The notes below the pieces were generated by a model, which worked only from the letters and a program-made list of their open reading frames with translations, searched no databases and had not been told where the DNA came from. Shown here piece by piece: positions 14,685 through 23,379 of a stretch of 49,733 nucleotides of DNA. The DNA lies in NCBI GenBank assembly GCA_026645735.1, contig JAPKMT010000021.1:1-49733 (forward strand). The letters run 5' to 3'. The translations under genes were made by a program, and so were the position numbers. Origin of the DNA: Flexilinea sp. (GTDB lineage Bacteria; Chloroflexota; Anaerolineae; Anaerolineales; Anaerolineaceae). Position 1 is the stretch's first letter; each line of letters begins with the position of its first letter.

Positions 14685-14749
14685 TTCTCTATTGTATCTG
14701 AAAGTTTAAAAATCATTTCGGACGATCGAGAAAATTTGTAGTTTTGTTC

Positions 14750-14765
14750 ATATTTCGAATCGTTG
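14750..14765. repeat. Right-end fragment of the TTCGAAT palindromic element
   Basis: ATATTTCGAATCGTTG matches the right terminus. No left end lies nearby except that of the complete copy at 14627. Apart from the two elements, the cobS/cobT gap is AT-rich and holds no recognised site. Confidence 0.55.
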
Positions 14766-14888
14766 GGGAAGCGCGGAAGTCCCGCAAAAAATGAAAGTCA
14801 TGATAAAAATAATCGATCAAACAATATTTCGAAAAATCGCAAAAAATTTTTGAATTGCGATCGATCATAAAAAAGTACAAAGTGAGTC

Positions 14889-15932
14889 ATGATGATTTTT
14901 CCAAACATTCCACCCGTTCACATGGAAGCAAGCGCTACCGTCCGGCAGCGTCAGAACAGCCTGACAAAACCACTCGGGAGCGCAGGATTTCTTGAAGATC
15001 TGTCGGTTCAAATTGCCGGCATGACCGGATCCGCAGTCCCTGATTGTTCCAGAAAAGCCGTGATTGTCATGGCTGCGGATCATGGAATTGCCAAAGAGGG
15101 CGTCAGCCCGTATCCACAGGAAGTCACACCCCAGATGGTGATGAATTTTCTGCATGGCGGGGCAGCGATTAACGTCCTGACCCGGCAGGCGAACAGTGCC
15201 GTGGTAATTGTTGACATTGGTGTGGCCCATGATTTCGGACCGATTCCGGGCATTTATCATCGCAAAGTTGCCCGGGGAACCGCCAATATGCTGAACGGTC
15301 CGGCTATGAATCGCAATGAAGCGGAATCGGCGATCCGGGTCGGGATGGAGATCGCTGATGAAACCATTGACAGCGGCGTGCAGCTCCTTGCCACGGGCGA
15401 GATGGGCATTGGCAACACGACACCCTCAGCGGCGATAACTGCTGTCCTCTGCGGCAGAACACCGGCCGAAGTGACCGGTCGCGGAACCGGTATCGATGAG
15501 GCGGGACTCCAGAAAAAAATCCGGATTGTGGAGCGCTGTATCGCCGCCAATCAGCCGGATCCGAAGGATGCGATGGATGTTCTGTGCAAAATCGGCGGAT
15601 TGGAAATTGCCGGAATGGCCGGCGTCGTCATCGCTGCTGCTGCACGGCGGATTCCGGTGGTCCTGGATGGATTGATCTCGACAGCTGCTGCGGCCATCGC
15701 GGTGGAACTGGTCCCTGAAACCAAAAATTATCTGATTGCCGGCCATCAATCGGAAGAAATTGGCCATCGCATCCTGCTTGAAAAACTGGGATTGCGGCCG
15801 TTAATCCAACTGAACATGCGCATCGGGGAAGGGACCGGTGCTGCATTGGCATTTCATGTGATTGATGCTTCCCTGAATCTGCTGCGGGATATGGCGACTT
15901 TTGAACAGGCGGGCGTCAGCGATAAAGGATGA
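14889..15932 (+). CDS. cobT: Nicotinate-nucleotide--dimethylbenzimidazole phosphoribosyltransferase
   Basis: The 347-residue length is normal for CobT. The family pattern is clear: L-T-K-P-L-G-S near the N-terminus, A-A-D-H-G-I near residue 60, G-E-M-G-I-G-N-T-T-P in the middle, and E314 in I-G-E-G-T-G-A-A, matching the catalytic glutamate. The enzyme activates a lower-ligand base (often 5,6-dimethylbenzimidazole) to its alpha-ribotide for CobS. Two adjacent ATGs open the frame; the first is given. It is divergent from cobS-cbiR-cobU. The last codons run into sequence resembling an element end (CAGCGAT, with a right end at 15968), suggesting a repeat has moved up against the stop codon. Confidence 0.95.
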   Translation: MMIFPNIPPVHMEASATVRQRQNSLTKPLGSAGFLEDLSVQIAGMTGSAVPDCSRKAVIVMAADHGIAKEGVSPYPQEVTPQMVMNFLHGGAAINVLTRQANSAVVIVDIGVAHDFGPIPGIYHRKVARGTANMLNGPAMNRNEAESAIRVGMEIADETIDSGVQLLATGEMGIGNTTPSAAITAVLCGRTPAEVTGRGTGIDEAGLQKKIRIVERCIAANQPDPKDAMDVLCKIGGLEIAGMAGVVIAAAARRIPVVLDGLISTAAAAIAVELVPETKNYLIAGHQSEEIGHRILLEKLGLRPLIQLNMRIGEGTGAALAFHVIDASLNLLRDMATFEQAGVSDKG

Positions 15933-15967
15933 ATCCTGGTTTCTTTCTCGATTTGAAAAGCATTTCC

Positions 15968-15983
15968 ATATTTCGAATTGCTG
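15968..15983. repeat. Right-end fragment of the TTCGAAT palindromic element
   Basis: ATATTTCGAATTGCTG in the 67-base gap between convergent cobT and the serine hydrolase. CAGCGATAAAGG at 15917 inside the cobT end could be the matching left end. Confidence 0.6.
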
Positions 15984-15999
15984 ATGAAATGATTGACTT

Positions 16000-17169
16000 T
16001 TATTGCAGATCTTCCAGAATGGCGCGAACCAACTGACTGGTAAAAGGCACCGACATTGCCTGTTGGCATTGATTCAGGCCCTGATTGGAGAGGAATGCGA
16101 TGACCAGCTCCCGCTGTGGATCCACCCAAAAGCAGGATTCATTGATGCCGGAATGGCCGAAAGTCTCTGAACTGAGCGCTGCAAAGGATGCCGTCGGATC
16201 ATCCGACCACAACTGAAATCCCAGTCCATATTGCAGCCGGCCGTCTTTGCTGACTGCCTGGGAATGTGTCATCGCAAATAATGTTTCCGGTTTCATGAAA
16301 TCGGATCCGTCCAGAAACGCCTGACCAAAAGCAGCCAGATCCGCTGCCGTGCTGAAGAGCCCGGCGTGTCCGGTTACGCCATTGAAAAAGGCGCAGTTTT
16401 TGTCGTTGACCTCGCCGCGCAACCACTTATTGCGCCATCGAAGGTCTTTGGTGGGCGCGATGCCTTCTGCCGGATGCGGCAAGGGAGCATTGCTGGAGAA
16501 CTCCAGCGGACGAAAACCGGTCTCTTCCAGATGCAGCGGATTGAGAATCAGGTCATCGATCGCGGCAGAAAGATTGGTATCGCATAAATATTCGATCGCC
16601 CAGCCCAGCAGCATATAACCGATATCGGAATTGATTAAATTCGAGTCCGGTGGATAAGCGAACGGCGTGTGAAGGACCGTCTCTTTGGCTTGCTGCGAGT
16701 TTTCACACAGAAAGAGTTCCAGACTGGAGGGCAGCCCGGAGCTGTGCCTCAGAAGCTGTCGGAATGTAATCCGGGATGCATCCACCTTCAAAGCTGATTG
16801 GCCGGCTTGTTCCATATTGAAATCTGTTACCTGCTGCCATCCGGTTGTCAGCACCGGACGCTGCCCTGTGAACTCATTAAACAGGGAAAACAGCGGATCA
16901 TCGAGCCGGATCGCTTCCCGGTCCACTAATTTCAGCCAGGCAGCAGCAGTGAATACTTTTGTGATCGAAGAAAGATCAAACAACGTCAGGTTACTGGTTG
17001 GGATAAATTGATCCTGCTGATCGATTTTCCCGACTGATTCCGACAGGACAATATCCCCATGCTGTATCAGGCAGATTTGTGCAGCCGGCAGCAGCTGATT
17101 TTCAGCAGATTCTGTCAATAAAGTTTTCGTAGTCTGAAAGCGATTGATTTCCGGCATATTTTCATTCAT
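16000..17169 (-). CDS. Beta-lactamase-fold serine hydrolase (class C/PBP-like)
   Basis: The 389-residue protein belongs to the Beta-lactamase (PF00144) family: nucleophile S68 in S-I-T-K71, an R-H-S-S-G-L segment, and the third motif H-S-G near the C-terminus in F-G-H-S-G-I-N-E-S-C. The usual Y-x-N/Y-x-D element appears as N-S-D in L-I-N-S-D-I-G-Y, so the catalytic tyrosine seems replaced. There is no signal peptide, so it is probably cytoplasmic and acts on small esters or peptides rather than being a resistance enzyme. The ribosome-binding site is poor and two in-frame ATGs (17169, 17165 region) compete. It stands alone, convergent with cobT. Confidence 0.75.
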   Translation of the reverse strand: MNENMPEINRFQTTKTLLTESAENQLLPAAQICLIQHGDIVLSESVGKIDQQDQFIPTSNLTLFDLSSITKVFTAAAWLKLVDREAIRLDDPLFSLFNEFTGQRPVLTTGWQQVTDFNMEQAGQSALKVDASRITFRQLLRHSSGLPSSLELFLCENSQQAKETVLHTPFAYPPDSNLINSDIGYMLLGWAIEYLCDTNLSAAIDDLILNPLHLEETGFRPLEFSSNAPLPHPAEGIAPTKDLRWRNKWLRGEVNDKNCAFFNGVTGHAGLFSTAADLAAFGQAFLDGSDFMKPETLFAMTHSQAVSKDGRLQYGLGFQLWSDDPTASFAALSSETFGHSGINESCFWVDPQRELVIAFLSNQGLNQCQQAMSVPFTSQLVRAILEDLQ

Positions 17170-17390
17170 CGTTGAAATTTCAATATTTTCGAACTTTCGG
17201 TTAAAGTTTTTTTATTCCTATCAAAAATGAAATTCTGTCATTTCGTATATTTCATTCTTTTGTTTGCGTTTTGAATCATCCGGATATTAATTCGGGAAAA
17301 TCAAAACTTTCCAGTTCTTATTTTAAAAAAATTAATCCCCGTTCGACCAATGGAGTGAACTGGAGGCTGAAAATTCCTAATTTTGAATCT

Positions 17391-17513
17391 CAGCGATTTG
17401 AAATTAGGAAAAAACAAATTGTTATTGTGGTGTTTTTAAGCTTCGATCAAAAACACCACAATAACATTTTTTCTTTCTCTATTCGATAAGTCTGTCCCTT
17501 TTTCGAATTGCTG
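17391..17513. repeat. Palindromic intergenic element, complete long form (123 bp)
   Basis: Ends CAGCGATTTGAAAT and TTTCGAATTGCTG enclose arms 17421-17437 and 17449-17465, a perfect 17-bp hairpin with arm sequence GTTATTGTGGTGTTTTT. It has the same total length as the copy at 4887-5009. It is the first of three elements in the 869-base gap 17170-18038, which otherwise is AT-rich with no supported gene. Confidence 0.9.
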
Positions 17514-17669
17514 TCTGAATCTCAGAATCTTTGATTGAAAATAATCATCTATCAAAAGATTATCGAAAATATCAGAATATGTCAATCGGTCATAAATCAA
17601 TTTTCCATATGACATTTATTCTGAATTAAAAAGGACCTTTGAAAAAATATTCGAAAATGAAACTGGATT

Positions 17670-17728
17670 CAGCGATTTGAAATATGGAGAAAATTTTTGT
17701 TATTTATTATTCATATTTTGAATCGCCG
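17670..17728. repeat. Palindromic intergenic element, short form (59 bp)
   Basis: Ends CAGCGATTTGAAATATG and CATATTTTGAATCGCCG are inverted copies with few mismatches. The inner hairpin is reduced to TTTTTGTTATTTATTATT. Confidence 0.8.
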
Positions 17729-17919
17729 GCCTTCATCTGCCAAAACCCGCTTTTCCATAAGGCATTATAATTTAACTCAATTTTGTAAAGATTTTTTTGA
17801 AAATGAAAGGACTCAGCATCGCAGCGTTTCATGAGGGCATTTCCAGAAATCTGTGACTCCAACAGCGTCACAATCTCTTGCGAAAGCATGCCGGCAAGGC
17901 AGCAGGGAATCTGCTATAT

Positions 17920-17990
17920 CAGTAATTCGAAATATGAAGAGAACTATTTGTTGTTTTTCTCAAAAGGCTTTTCCAAAATTCGAATCACTG
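17920..17990. repeat. Palindromic intergenic element, short form (71 bp)
   Basis: Ends CAGTAATTCGAAATATG and AAAATTCGAATCACTG enclose a partial left arm (TTTGTTGTTTTTCTC). It lies about 50 bases upstream of the CorC-family gene. Confidence 0.85.
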
Positions 17991-18038
17991 CTGCCATATG
18001 GATCGTTGAAAATCGATTTTTAAGCGAAAAATAAGAAT

Positions 18039-19349
18039 ATGGAGCCTGGCAGTTGTACCCCTATGGTTTTAAATACGATTCACCTCAGCATTCTGATCGT
18101 ATTATTATTTATTAATATCCTGCTTTCGTTTGTTTTTTCAGCCTACAAGATTTCCAGAGATCTGGATATCTTCATCATGATGGATGAGAAGAAAGCCCGC
18201 AGAACACTGGCTTTCCGGATGCTGGAAGTTCCGGAACTGATTGAAGTCCTCAGAATCGCTTCACGGATCAGCAGCCTATCTTTATCCATCATGACAATGG
18301 TCTTCGTCGTGCAGACTTACCACTGGAATTTTTCAGTCTGGATCTGGCTTTTGATCGCCATTCTTTTCGGGCTGATGATACAGCTTCTGGAAGCTGCCGC
18401 AGCCGGACTGGTATCTCTGCATCCGGCAGGCTGGGCGACCCGGCTGGCAGGATTGTGCCGGATCATCTATCATCTCCATCATCCTTTGTACGCTTTATAC
18501 AAGATTTTTTCTCCTGCCAGGAAGAATTATTCGCAGCAAATCAATGAAGTGGAAACACATCTGCGGGATTGGGTCGAAAATGTACCCGAAAATGCGGTTT
18601 TGAAAAAAGAGGAACGCAAAATGATGCGCTCGATTCTCCATTTCAGTGATACGCTGATCCGGGAAATCATGATTCCACGGGTGGACATGACAGCCATCGA
18701 TGTCGATTCCAATCTGGATGACGCCGCAAGAATTGTACTGACCTCCGGTCATTCCCGTTTGCCGGTTTATGATGATGAGATCGATAATATCATCGGCGTT
18801 TTGTATGCGAAAGATCTGCTGAAAATCTATCTGGAACAGGGCGAAGACAAATCACCCGATTTGCGCTCGTTTTTGCGTCCGCCGCTGTTTGTACCGGAAG
18901 CCAAAAAAGCCGGAGAACTGCTGAATGAAATGCAGATTTCAGGAACGCACATGGTTGTTGTAGTGGATGAATACGGCGGAACCGCCGGCATTGTCTCGAT
19001 GGAAGATATTGTGGAAGAAATTGTCGGTGAAATCCGGGATGAATATGACGAAAGCGAAGAACAGCTTTGCAACGAACTCGGTCCGGATCAATACTCATTT
19101 TTGGGCAGAATTGATCTGGATGATGTCAACGAATATCTGGGCACGCATCTGACCAAAGAGACGGCGGATACATTGGCCGGTTATCTGTATTCACAAATCG
19201 GCAAAGTGCCCTCGGGTGATGAAAGTTTTCAAGTGGAAGGCTGGCTGTTCCGTATTGAAGAGCTCTCCGGAAACCGGATCCGCCGCGTTTTTGTTGAAAG
19301 AGCCGCTGAAGATGATTTAGAGGAAGAAGAGGATTATGGAACTGACTAA
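18039..19349 (+). CDS. CorC/HlyC-type CBS-domain membrane protein
   Basis: The 436-residue protein has an N-terminal membrane region of about three to four helices (to about residue 150), lacking a typical complete DUF21 signature. Two CBS domains follow (about 210-330; motifs M-I-P-R-V-D-M and V-V-D-E-Y-G-G-T-A-G-I-V), then the small CorC_HlyC C-terminal domain (about 345-425) and an acidic tail. Relatives are implicated in divalent cation or toxin-tolerance functions; the transported ion is not known here. Its end overlaps the start of cdd by 14 bases, so it leads a corC-like/cdd/recO operon resembling the usual ybeY-region arrangements. ATG 18039 or ATG 18063 could be the start; neither has a strong ribosome-binding site. 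Confidence 0.85.
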   Translation: MEPGSCTPMVLNTIHLSILIVLLFINILLSFVFSAYKISRDLDIFIMMDEKKARRTLAFRMLEVPELIEVLRIASRISSLSLSIMTMVFVVQTYHWNFSVWIWLLIAILFGLMIQLLEAAAAGLVSLHPAGWATRLAGLCRIIYHLHHPLYALYKIFSPARKNYSQQINEVETHLRDWVENVPENAVLKKEERKMMRSILHFSDTLIREIMIPRVDMTAIDVDSNLDDAARIVLTSGHSRLPVYDDEIDNIIGVLYAKDLLKIYLEQGEDKSPDLRSFLRPPLFVPEAKKAGELLNEMQISGTHMVVVVDEYGGTAGIVSMEDIVEEIVGEIRDEYDESEEQLCNELGPDQYSFLGRIDLDDVNEYLGTHLTKETADTLAGYLYSQIGKVPSGDESFQVEGWLFRIEELSGNRIRRVFVERAAEDDLEEEEDYGTD

Positions 19350-19740
19350 AGACGAAGAGACGAAATTAATTCAAGCCGCAATGCAGGTCCGGAAGAACGC
19401 CTATGCGCCTTATTCAAACTATCAGGTGGGTGCGGCGCTGATGACAGAGGACGGAAAAATATTTACCGGGGTCAATGTCGAGAACTCTTCCTATCCGATC
19501 TCCATGTGCGCAGAGCGCAGCGCGATTTTTACGGCTGTCGGGACCGGAGAAACGCATTTTAAGGCAATAGTCATCGCGACAACCAATGGCGGACCTCCCT
19601 GCGGTGGATGTCGTCAGGTCATGTCTGAATTCTCTGATCAGATGATCGTGATTACGGTGGATGAAACGGGTGCAGTCCGCATGCACGGACCGGTTTATGA
19701 GATTTTACCGGGAGCATTCGGCCCTAAAAATCTGGAATAA
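19336..19740 (+). CDS. cdd: Cytidine deaminase
   Basis: The 134-residue protein is of the short homotetrameric type. Zinc ligands are C58 in M-C-A-E-R, and C89 and C92 in P-P-C-G-G-C-R-Q; the proton-shuttling glutamate is E60. It deaminates cytidine and deoxycytidine to uridine and deoxyuridine in pyrimidine salvage. It starts inside the final codons of the CorC-family gene and is followed after nine bases by recO. The nucleoside phosphorylase in the transporter operon at 36241 could use its product, though the two are not linked. Confidence 0.95.
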   Translation: MELTKDEETKLIQAAMQVRKNAYAPYSNYQVGAALMTEDGKIFTGVNVENSSYPISMCAERSAIFTAVGTGETHFKAIVIATTNGGPPCGGCRQVMSEFSDQMIVITVDETGAVRMHGPVYEILPGAFGPKNLE

Positions 19741-19749
19741 GCAATCACA

Positions 19750-20511
19750 GTGGAACGATCCATCCGGGTGCAGGCACTCGTGCTGCATCACACGAACTAT
19801 GGCGAAGCTGACCGTTTTTTGAGACTGTTGACAGCGGAGCGCGGTAAGATATCGGCGCTGGCTCGTGGTGTGCGCCGCATGAATTCGCGCAAGGCCGGAC
19901 ACCTGGAGCCGTTTACGCTGATCTCTGCGCAGCTCTCCAAAGGCCACGGATCCGAATGGATTGTGGATCAGGTTTCAACGATGGAAGCTTTTCCATCCAT
20001 GACGGAAGTCCTCAGCCGGACGATTCAGGGATCCTATGTGACGGAATTGGCAGACCGGTTTACTGTGGAAGAAATTGAGAATCGGCAGCTTTTTCGGTTG
20101 ACACTGGAGACGATCCGGCGTATTGCGCGTATGGATGATTCGTTTCCCGCAATACGCTTTTTTGATTTACGGCTGCTGGATCTGACCGGATATCGGCCGC
20201 AGCTTCAGCAATGTGTGGTGTGCGGCAAATCGCTGGAACCGGTCAACCAGTATTTTTCATCCATTTTTGGTGGAATCGTCTGTCCGTCCTGCAGTGGAAG
20301 CCAGACTTTCCTTCGGACGATCTCTGTTCGTACTCTGAAATTCCTGCGTTATTATCAGAATCATAATTTTCCGGATGCGGCGGCGGCTGGATGGCCGCAG
20401 GATATCCGTAAGGAAGGTGAAGATATTCTGACGCAATACATCGCATCCATGCTGGAGAGAAAAATTAACAGCCAGGAATTCTTATCGCATGTGCGTGATG
20501 AATCAATATGA
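19750..20511 (+). CDS. recO: DNA repair protein RecO
   Basis: The 253-residue protein starts with a RecO OB-fold (V-Q-A-L-V-L-H-H-T-N-Y-G-E-A-D-R; G-K-I-S-A-L-A-R-G-V-R). A helical domain follows with a zinc site C155-x2-C158 and C178-x2-C181. RecO binds single-stranded DNA and, with RecR, loads RecA on gaps. The start is GTG 19750, nine bases past cdd, with GGAA about 11 bases upstream. A position downstream of cdd is common in many bacteria. Confidence 0.95.
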   Translation: MERSIRVQALVLHHTNYGEADRFLRLLTAERGKISALARGVRRMNSRKAGHLEPFTLISAQLSKGHGSEWIVDQVSTMEAFPSMTEVLSRTIQGSYVTELADRFTVEEIENRQLFRLTLETIRRIARMDDSFPAIRFFDLRLLDLTGYRPQLQQCVVCGKSLEPVNQYFSSIFGGIVCPSCSGSQTFLRTISVRTLKFLRYYQNHNFPDAAAAGWPQDIRKEGEDILTQYIASMLERKINSQEFLSHVRDESI

Positions 20512-20583
20512 ATTACATTCCCCATAATGGCGGATGATTAATGTGAAATAATATGAAAACAAATCCAATGGTATGGATGAACC

Positions 20584-20679
20584 TGTCATTGTTTGGAAAT
20601 CTCCTTACCTCATTGTGTAAAGGGTTCTGTGCGAAAAGAGATTGCTTCGTCAGGCTGACGCCCTCCTCGCAATGACAGG
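20584..20679. repeat. TCATTGCGAG-ended repeat, isolated unit with decayed left end
   Basis: Opens CTGTCATTGTTTGG (degenerate) and closes CCTCGCAATGACAG. It lies 100 bases from the end of recO in the 319-base gap before the phosphorylase. Confidence 0.75.
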
Positions 20680-20763
20680 TCAATTCAACAAATAAATAAT
20701 ATTTTGCACTTTACGCATAACCATTAGAACAGCAAACGATTGCTGGTAAGATTATTTTTATAA

Positions 20764-20790
20764 TTGAAATCGTTCAAATCTGAGTATAAT
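20764..20790 (+). promoter_or_regulatory. Putative promoter with overlapping inverted repeat
   Basis: TTGAAA (20764-20769), a 15-base spacer and TATAAT (20785-20790) lie 40 bases ahead of the phosphorylase start. The -35 is part of an inverted repeat ATTGAA-ATCG-TTCAAT/AAT, a possible repressor site. Confidence 0.5.
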
Positions 20791-20830
20791 AACAAAACAT
20801 CGGTACAACTTCCCTTGGGTGAGGTCTGCA

Positions 20831-23275
20831 ATGAAATATGGATATTTTGATGATGAGCGCTGTGAATATGTCATTACCCGTCCGGATACGCCGCTTCCGT
20901 GGATCAACTATCTTGGATCAGAGGATTACTTCGGGCTGATTTCTAATACAGCCGGCGGCTATTCATTTTACCGGGACGCACGACTGCGGCGCATAACCCG
21001 CTACCGCTATAACAATGTACCGCTGGATACCGGCGGGCGGTATGTGTATGTCCGTGATGATCATAGCGGAACCTTCTGGTCTCCGACCTGGCAGCCGGTG
21101 ATGACCGATTTAAATAACTATACCTGCCGGCACGGTCTCGGATATACGACGATTGCTTCCGAAAAAGAGAAGATACAAACCCAAATTCGCTATTTTGTAC
21201 CTTTGGGACAAAATTTGGAGATCTGGGATGTGCGATGTACGAATTTGCGCGATACGGATGCAGCGCTTTCACTTTTTTCCTCTGTAGAATTCTGCTTATG
21301 GGATGCTCAGGATGATGCAACCAACTTCCAGCGCAATTACAACATTGCGGAAGTGGAAGTGGAAGGCAGCACTATTTACCATAAAACGGAATATCGGGAA
21401 CGCCGGAACCATTTTGCATTTTTCGCCTGTTCAGAGCCTCTGGCGGGATTCGATACACTGCGCGAAAGTTTCCTTGGACCGTACCGCGGTTGGAATCATC
21501 CGCAAGCGGTTGCCGAAGGAAAGCCGCGCAATTCCGAAGCGCATGCCTGGCAGCCGATCGGTTCACATCACCTGAAGTTTGTTCTACAACCCGGCGAAAC
21601 CAAACGGATTCTCTTCATTCTCGGATACCACGAAAATCCGGCGGATCAAAAATTTGAAACACCTGGATCCCAAAAGATTTATAAAGGTCTGGTGCAGCCG
21701 ATTATTCAAACCTGGCTGAATCCGGACAAGGTGGATGCGGCATTTGAAAGGCTGCAGCAGCGCTGGTCTGAGCTGCTGAGCATCTTTAAAGTTGAAACTC
21801 CGGATGGGCACGTCAATCGGATGGTCAATATCTGGAATGCGTATCAATGCATGATCACATTCAACCTGTCCCGTTCGGCTTCGTACTTCGAGAGCGGTAT
21901 CGGACGCGGCATGGGTTTTCGCGATTCCAACCAGGATTTGCTGGGATTCATGCACATGATCCCGGAACGGGGACGACAGCGCTTGCTGGACCTGGCCGCG
22001 ACGCAAATGGAAAGCGGCGGCGCTTATCATCAATATCAGCCGCTTACCAAACGTGGGAACAATGATATCGGATCCGATTTTAACGATGATCCGCTGTGGC
22101 TGGTCCTGGCTGTCTCGGCTTATTTACGAGAAACAGGCGACCTCAGTTTCCTCGACGAGATGGTCCCCTATGACAATCAGCCCGGCAGCGAGAAACCGAT
22201 GATGGATCACCTGCGGCGCAGCATGCAGTATACGCTGAATCGCATCGGATCGCACGGACTGCCGTTGATTGGGCGCGCAGACTGGAATGATTGTCTCAAT
22301 CTGAACTGTTTTTCCGATACACCCGGTCAGTCATTTCAGACCACTACAAACCGCGAAGGAAAGAATGCGGAATCGGTGTTTATTGCCGGGCAATTTGTCC
22401 TGGCTGCGCGGGAGATGGCGGACATTGCGGATTTGATCGGACTCCGGGAGGATGCTGCAGCCTATCGCGACCATGCTGCAGCCATGATGAAAACGGTTGA
22501 AGATGCCGGATGGGACGGGCAATGGTTCCTGCGGGCATATGACGATGCCGGAAAACCTGTCGGATCGAAGGACTGCAAGGAAGGCAAGATTTTCCTTGAA
22601 CCGCAGGGTATGTGCGTGATGGCCGGTATCGGTCTCGAAAACGGATATGCCAAAAACGCGTTGGACTCGTTGAATCGCTATTGTGCCGGAGAGCATGGCA
22701 TTGCGCTGCTATGGCCGGGATTCCAGCAATATTATCTGCACCTGGGAGAGATTTCTTCCTATTGCGCCGGTTATAAAGAAAATGCCTCAGTTTTCTGTCA
22801 TGCCAATCCCTGGGCGATGATTGCTGAGACTAAAGTTGGAAATGGGGATCGGGCGATGGATTATTATCTGCGGATTTGCCCATCCGTCCGCGAGGCAATC
22901 AGCGAAATCCACCGCAGTGAACCGTACGTGTACGCCCAGACGATTGCCGGACCGGAATCTCCGGATTCCGGTGAAGCCAAGAACTCCTGGCTCACGGGAT
23001 CAGCAGCCTGGAATTTTGTGGCGATTACGCAGCATATTCTGGGGATTCGCCCTGAATTGAGCGGACTGCGAGTTCAACCGGTCATCCCTCAAAATTGGGA
23101 AGGTTTTACTGCGGAACGTATTTTCCGCGGAGTGCGATACCATCTGGATGTGAAACGCAAAGGAAAGGGCAACACTTGCATATTGTATGTCAACGGAGAC
23201 AAAATCGAAGGCAATATTGTTCTGCTTCCGGAAGAGGATGTGAAAAGCGTTTCCGTTCTTGTGGAGATTTATTAA
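20831..23275 (+). CDS. Cellobiose phosphorylase, glycoside hydrolase family 94
   Basis: The 814-residue protein is close throughout to clostridial cellobiose phosphorylases: K-Y-G-Y-F-D-D-E start, F-R-D-S-N-Q-D-L-L-G-F, S-Y-F-E-S-G-I-G-R-G-M-G-F and the catalytic-acid segment R-A-D-W-N-D-C-L-N (aspartates D484 and D487). It splits cellobiose with phosphate into glucose 1-phosphate and glucose in the cytoplasm, saving ATP in cellulose-derived sugar use. There is no signal peptide. ATG 20831 is preferred because GGTGAGG precedes it; an in-frame GTG 12 bases upstream is less likely. It appears to be monocistronic, with a terminator at 23326. Confidence 0.93.
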   Translation: MKYGYFDDERCEYVITRPDTPLPWINYLGSEDYFGLISNTAGGYSFYRDARLRRITRYRYNNVPLDTGGRYVYVRDDHSGTFWSPTWQPVMTDLNNYTCRHGLGYTTIASEKEKIQTQIRYFVPLGQNLEIWDVRCTNLRDTDAALSLFSSVEFCLWDAQDDATNFQRNYNIAEVEVEGSTIYHKTEYRERRNHFAFFACSEPLAGFDTLRESFLGPYRGWNHPQAVAEGKPRNSEAHAWQPIGSHHLKFVLQPGETKRILFILGYHENPADQKFETPGSQKIYKGLVQPIIQTWLNPDKVDAAFERLQQRWSELLSIFKVETPDGHVNRMVNIWNAYQCMITFNLSRSASYFESGIGRGMGFRDSNQDLLGFMHMIPERGRQRLLDLAATQMESGGAYHQYQPLTKRGNNDIGSDFNDDPLWLVLAVSAYLRETGDLSFLDEMVPYDNQPGSEKPMMDHLRRSMQYTLNRIGSHGLPLIGRADWNDCLNLNCFSDTPGQSFQTTTNREGKNAESVFIAGQFVLAAREMADIADLIGLREDAAAYRDHAAAMMKTVEDAGWDGQWFLRAYDDAGKPVGSKDCKEGKIFLEPQGMCVMAGIGLENGYAKNALDSLNRYCAGEHGIALLWPGFQQYYLHLGEISSYCAGYKENASVFCHANPWAMIAETKVGNGDRAMDYYLRICPSVREAISEIHRSEPYVYAQTIAGPESPDSGEAKNSWLTGSAAWNFVAITQHILGIRPELSGLRVQPVIPQNWEGFTAERIFRGVRYHLDVKRKGKGNTCILYVNGDKIEGNIVLLPEEDVKSVSVLVEIY

Positions 23276-23325
23276 TTCTGCTTGAACATTGAAATTAAAT
23301 ATGTTTTTCCATTTTTCAAATTACT

Positions 23326-23363
23326 AAAAAAAACCGTGCGATGGAAATCGCACGGTTTTTCAT
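23326..23363. terminator. Bidirectional rho-independent terminator
   Basis: AAACCGTGCGAT-GGAA-ATCGCACGGTTT (23331-23358) is a perfect 12-bp hairpin with T-runs on both strands, between two convergent genes. A decayed element end (TTTTTCAAATTACT) lies just upstream at about 23311. Confidence 0.95.
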
Positions 23364-23379
23364 GTATGCTATCGAATGT

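Noticed and set aside
17271..17489. 72-codon plus-strand frame in the 17.2-18.0 kb gap
   Set aside because: It overlaps a palindromic element, has lysine/asparagine-rich low-complexity translation and no ribosome-binding site.
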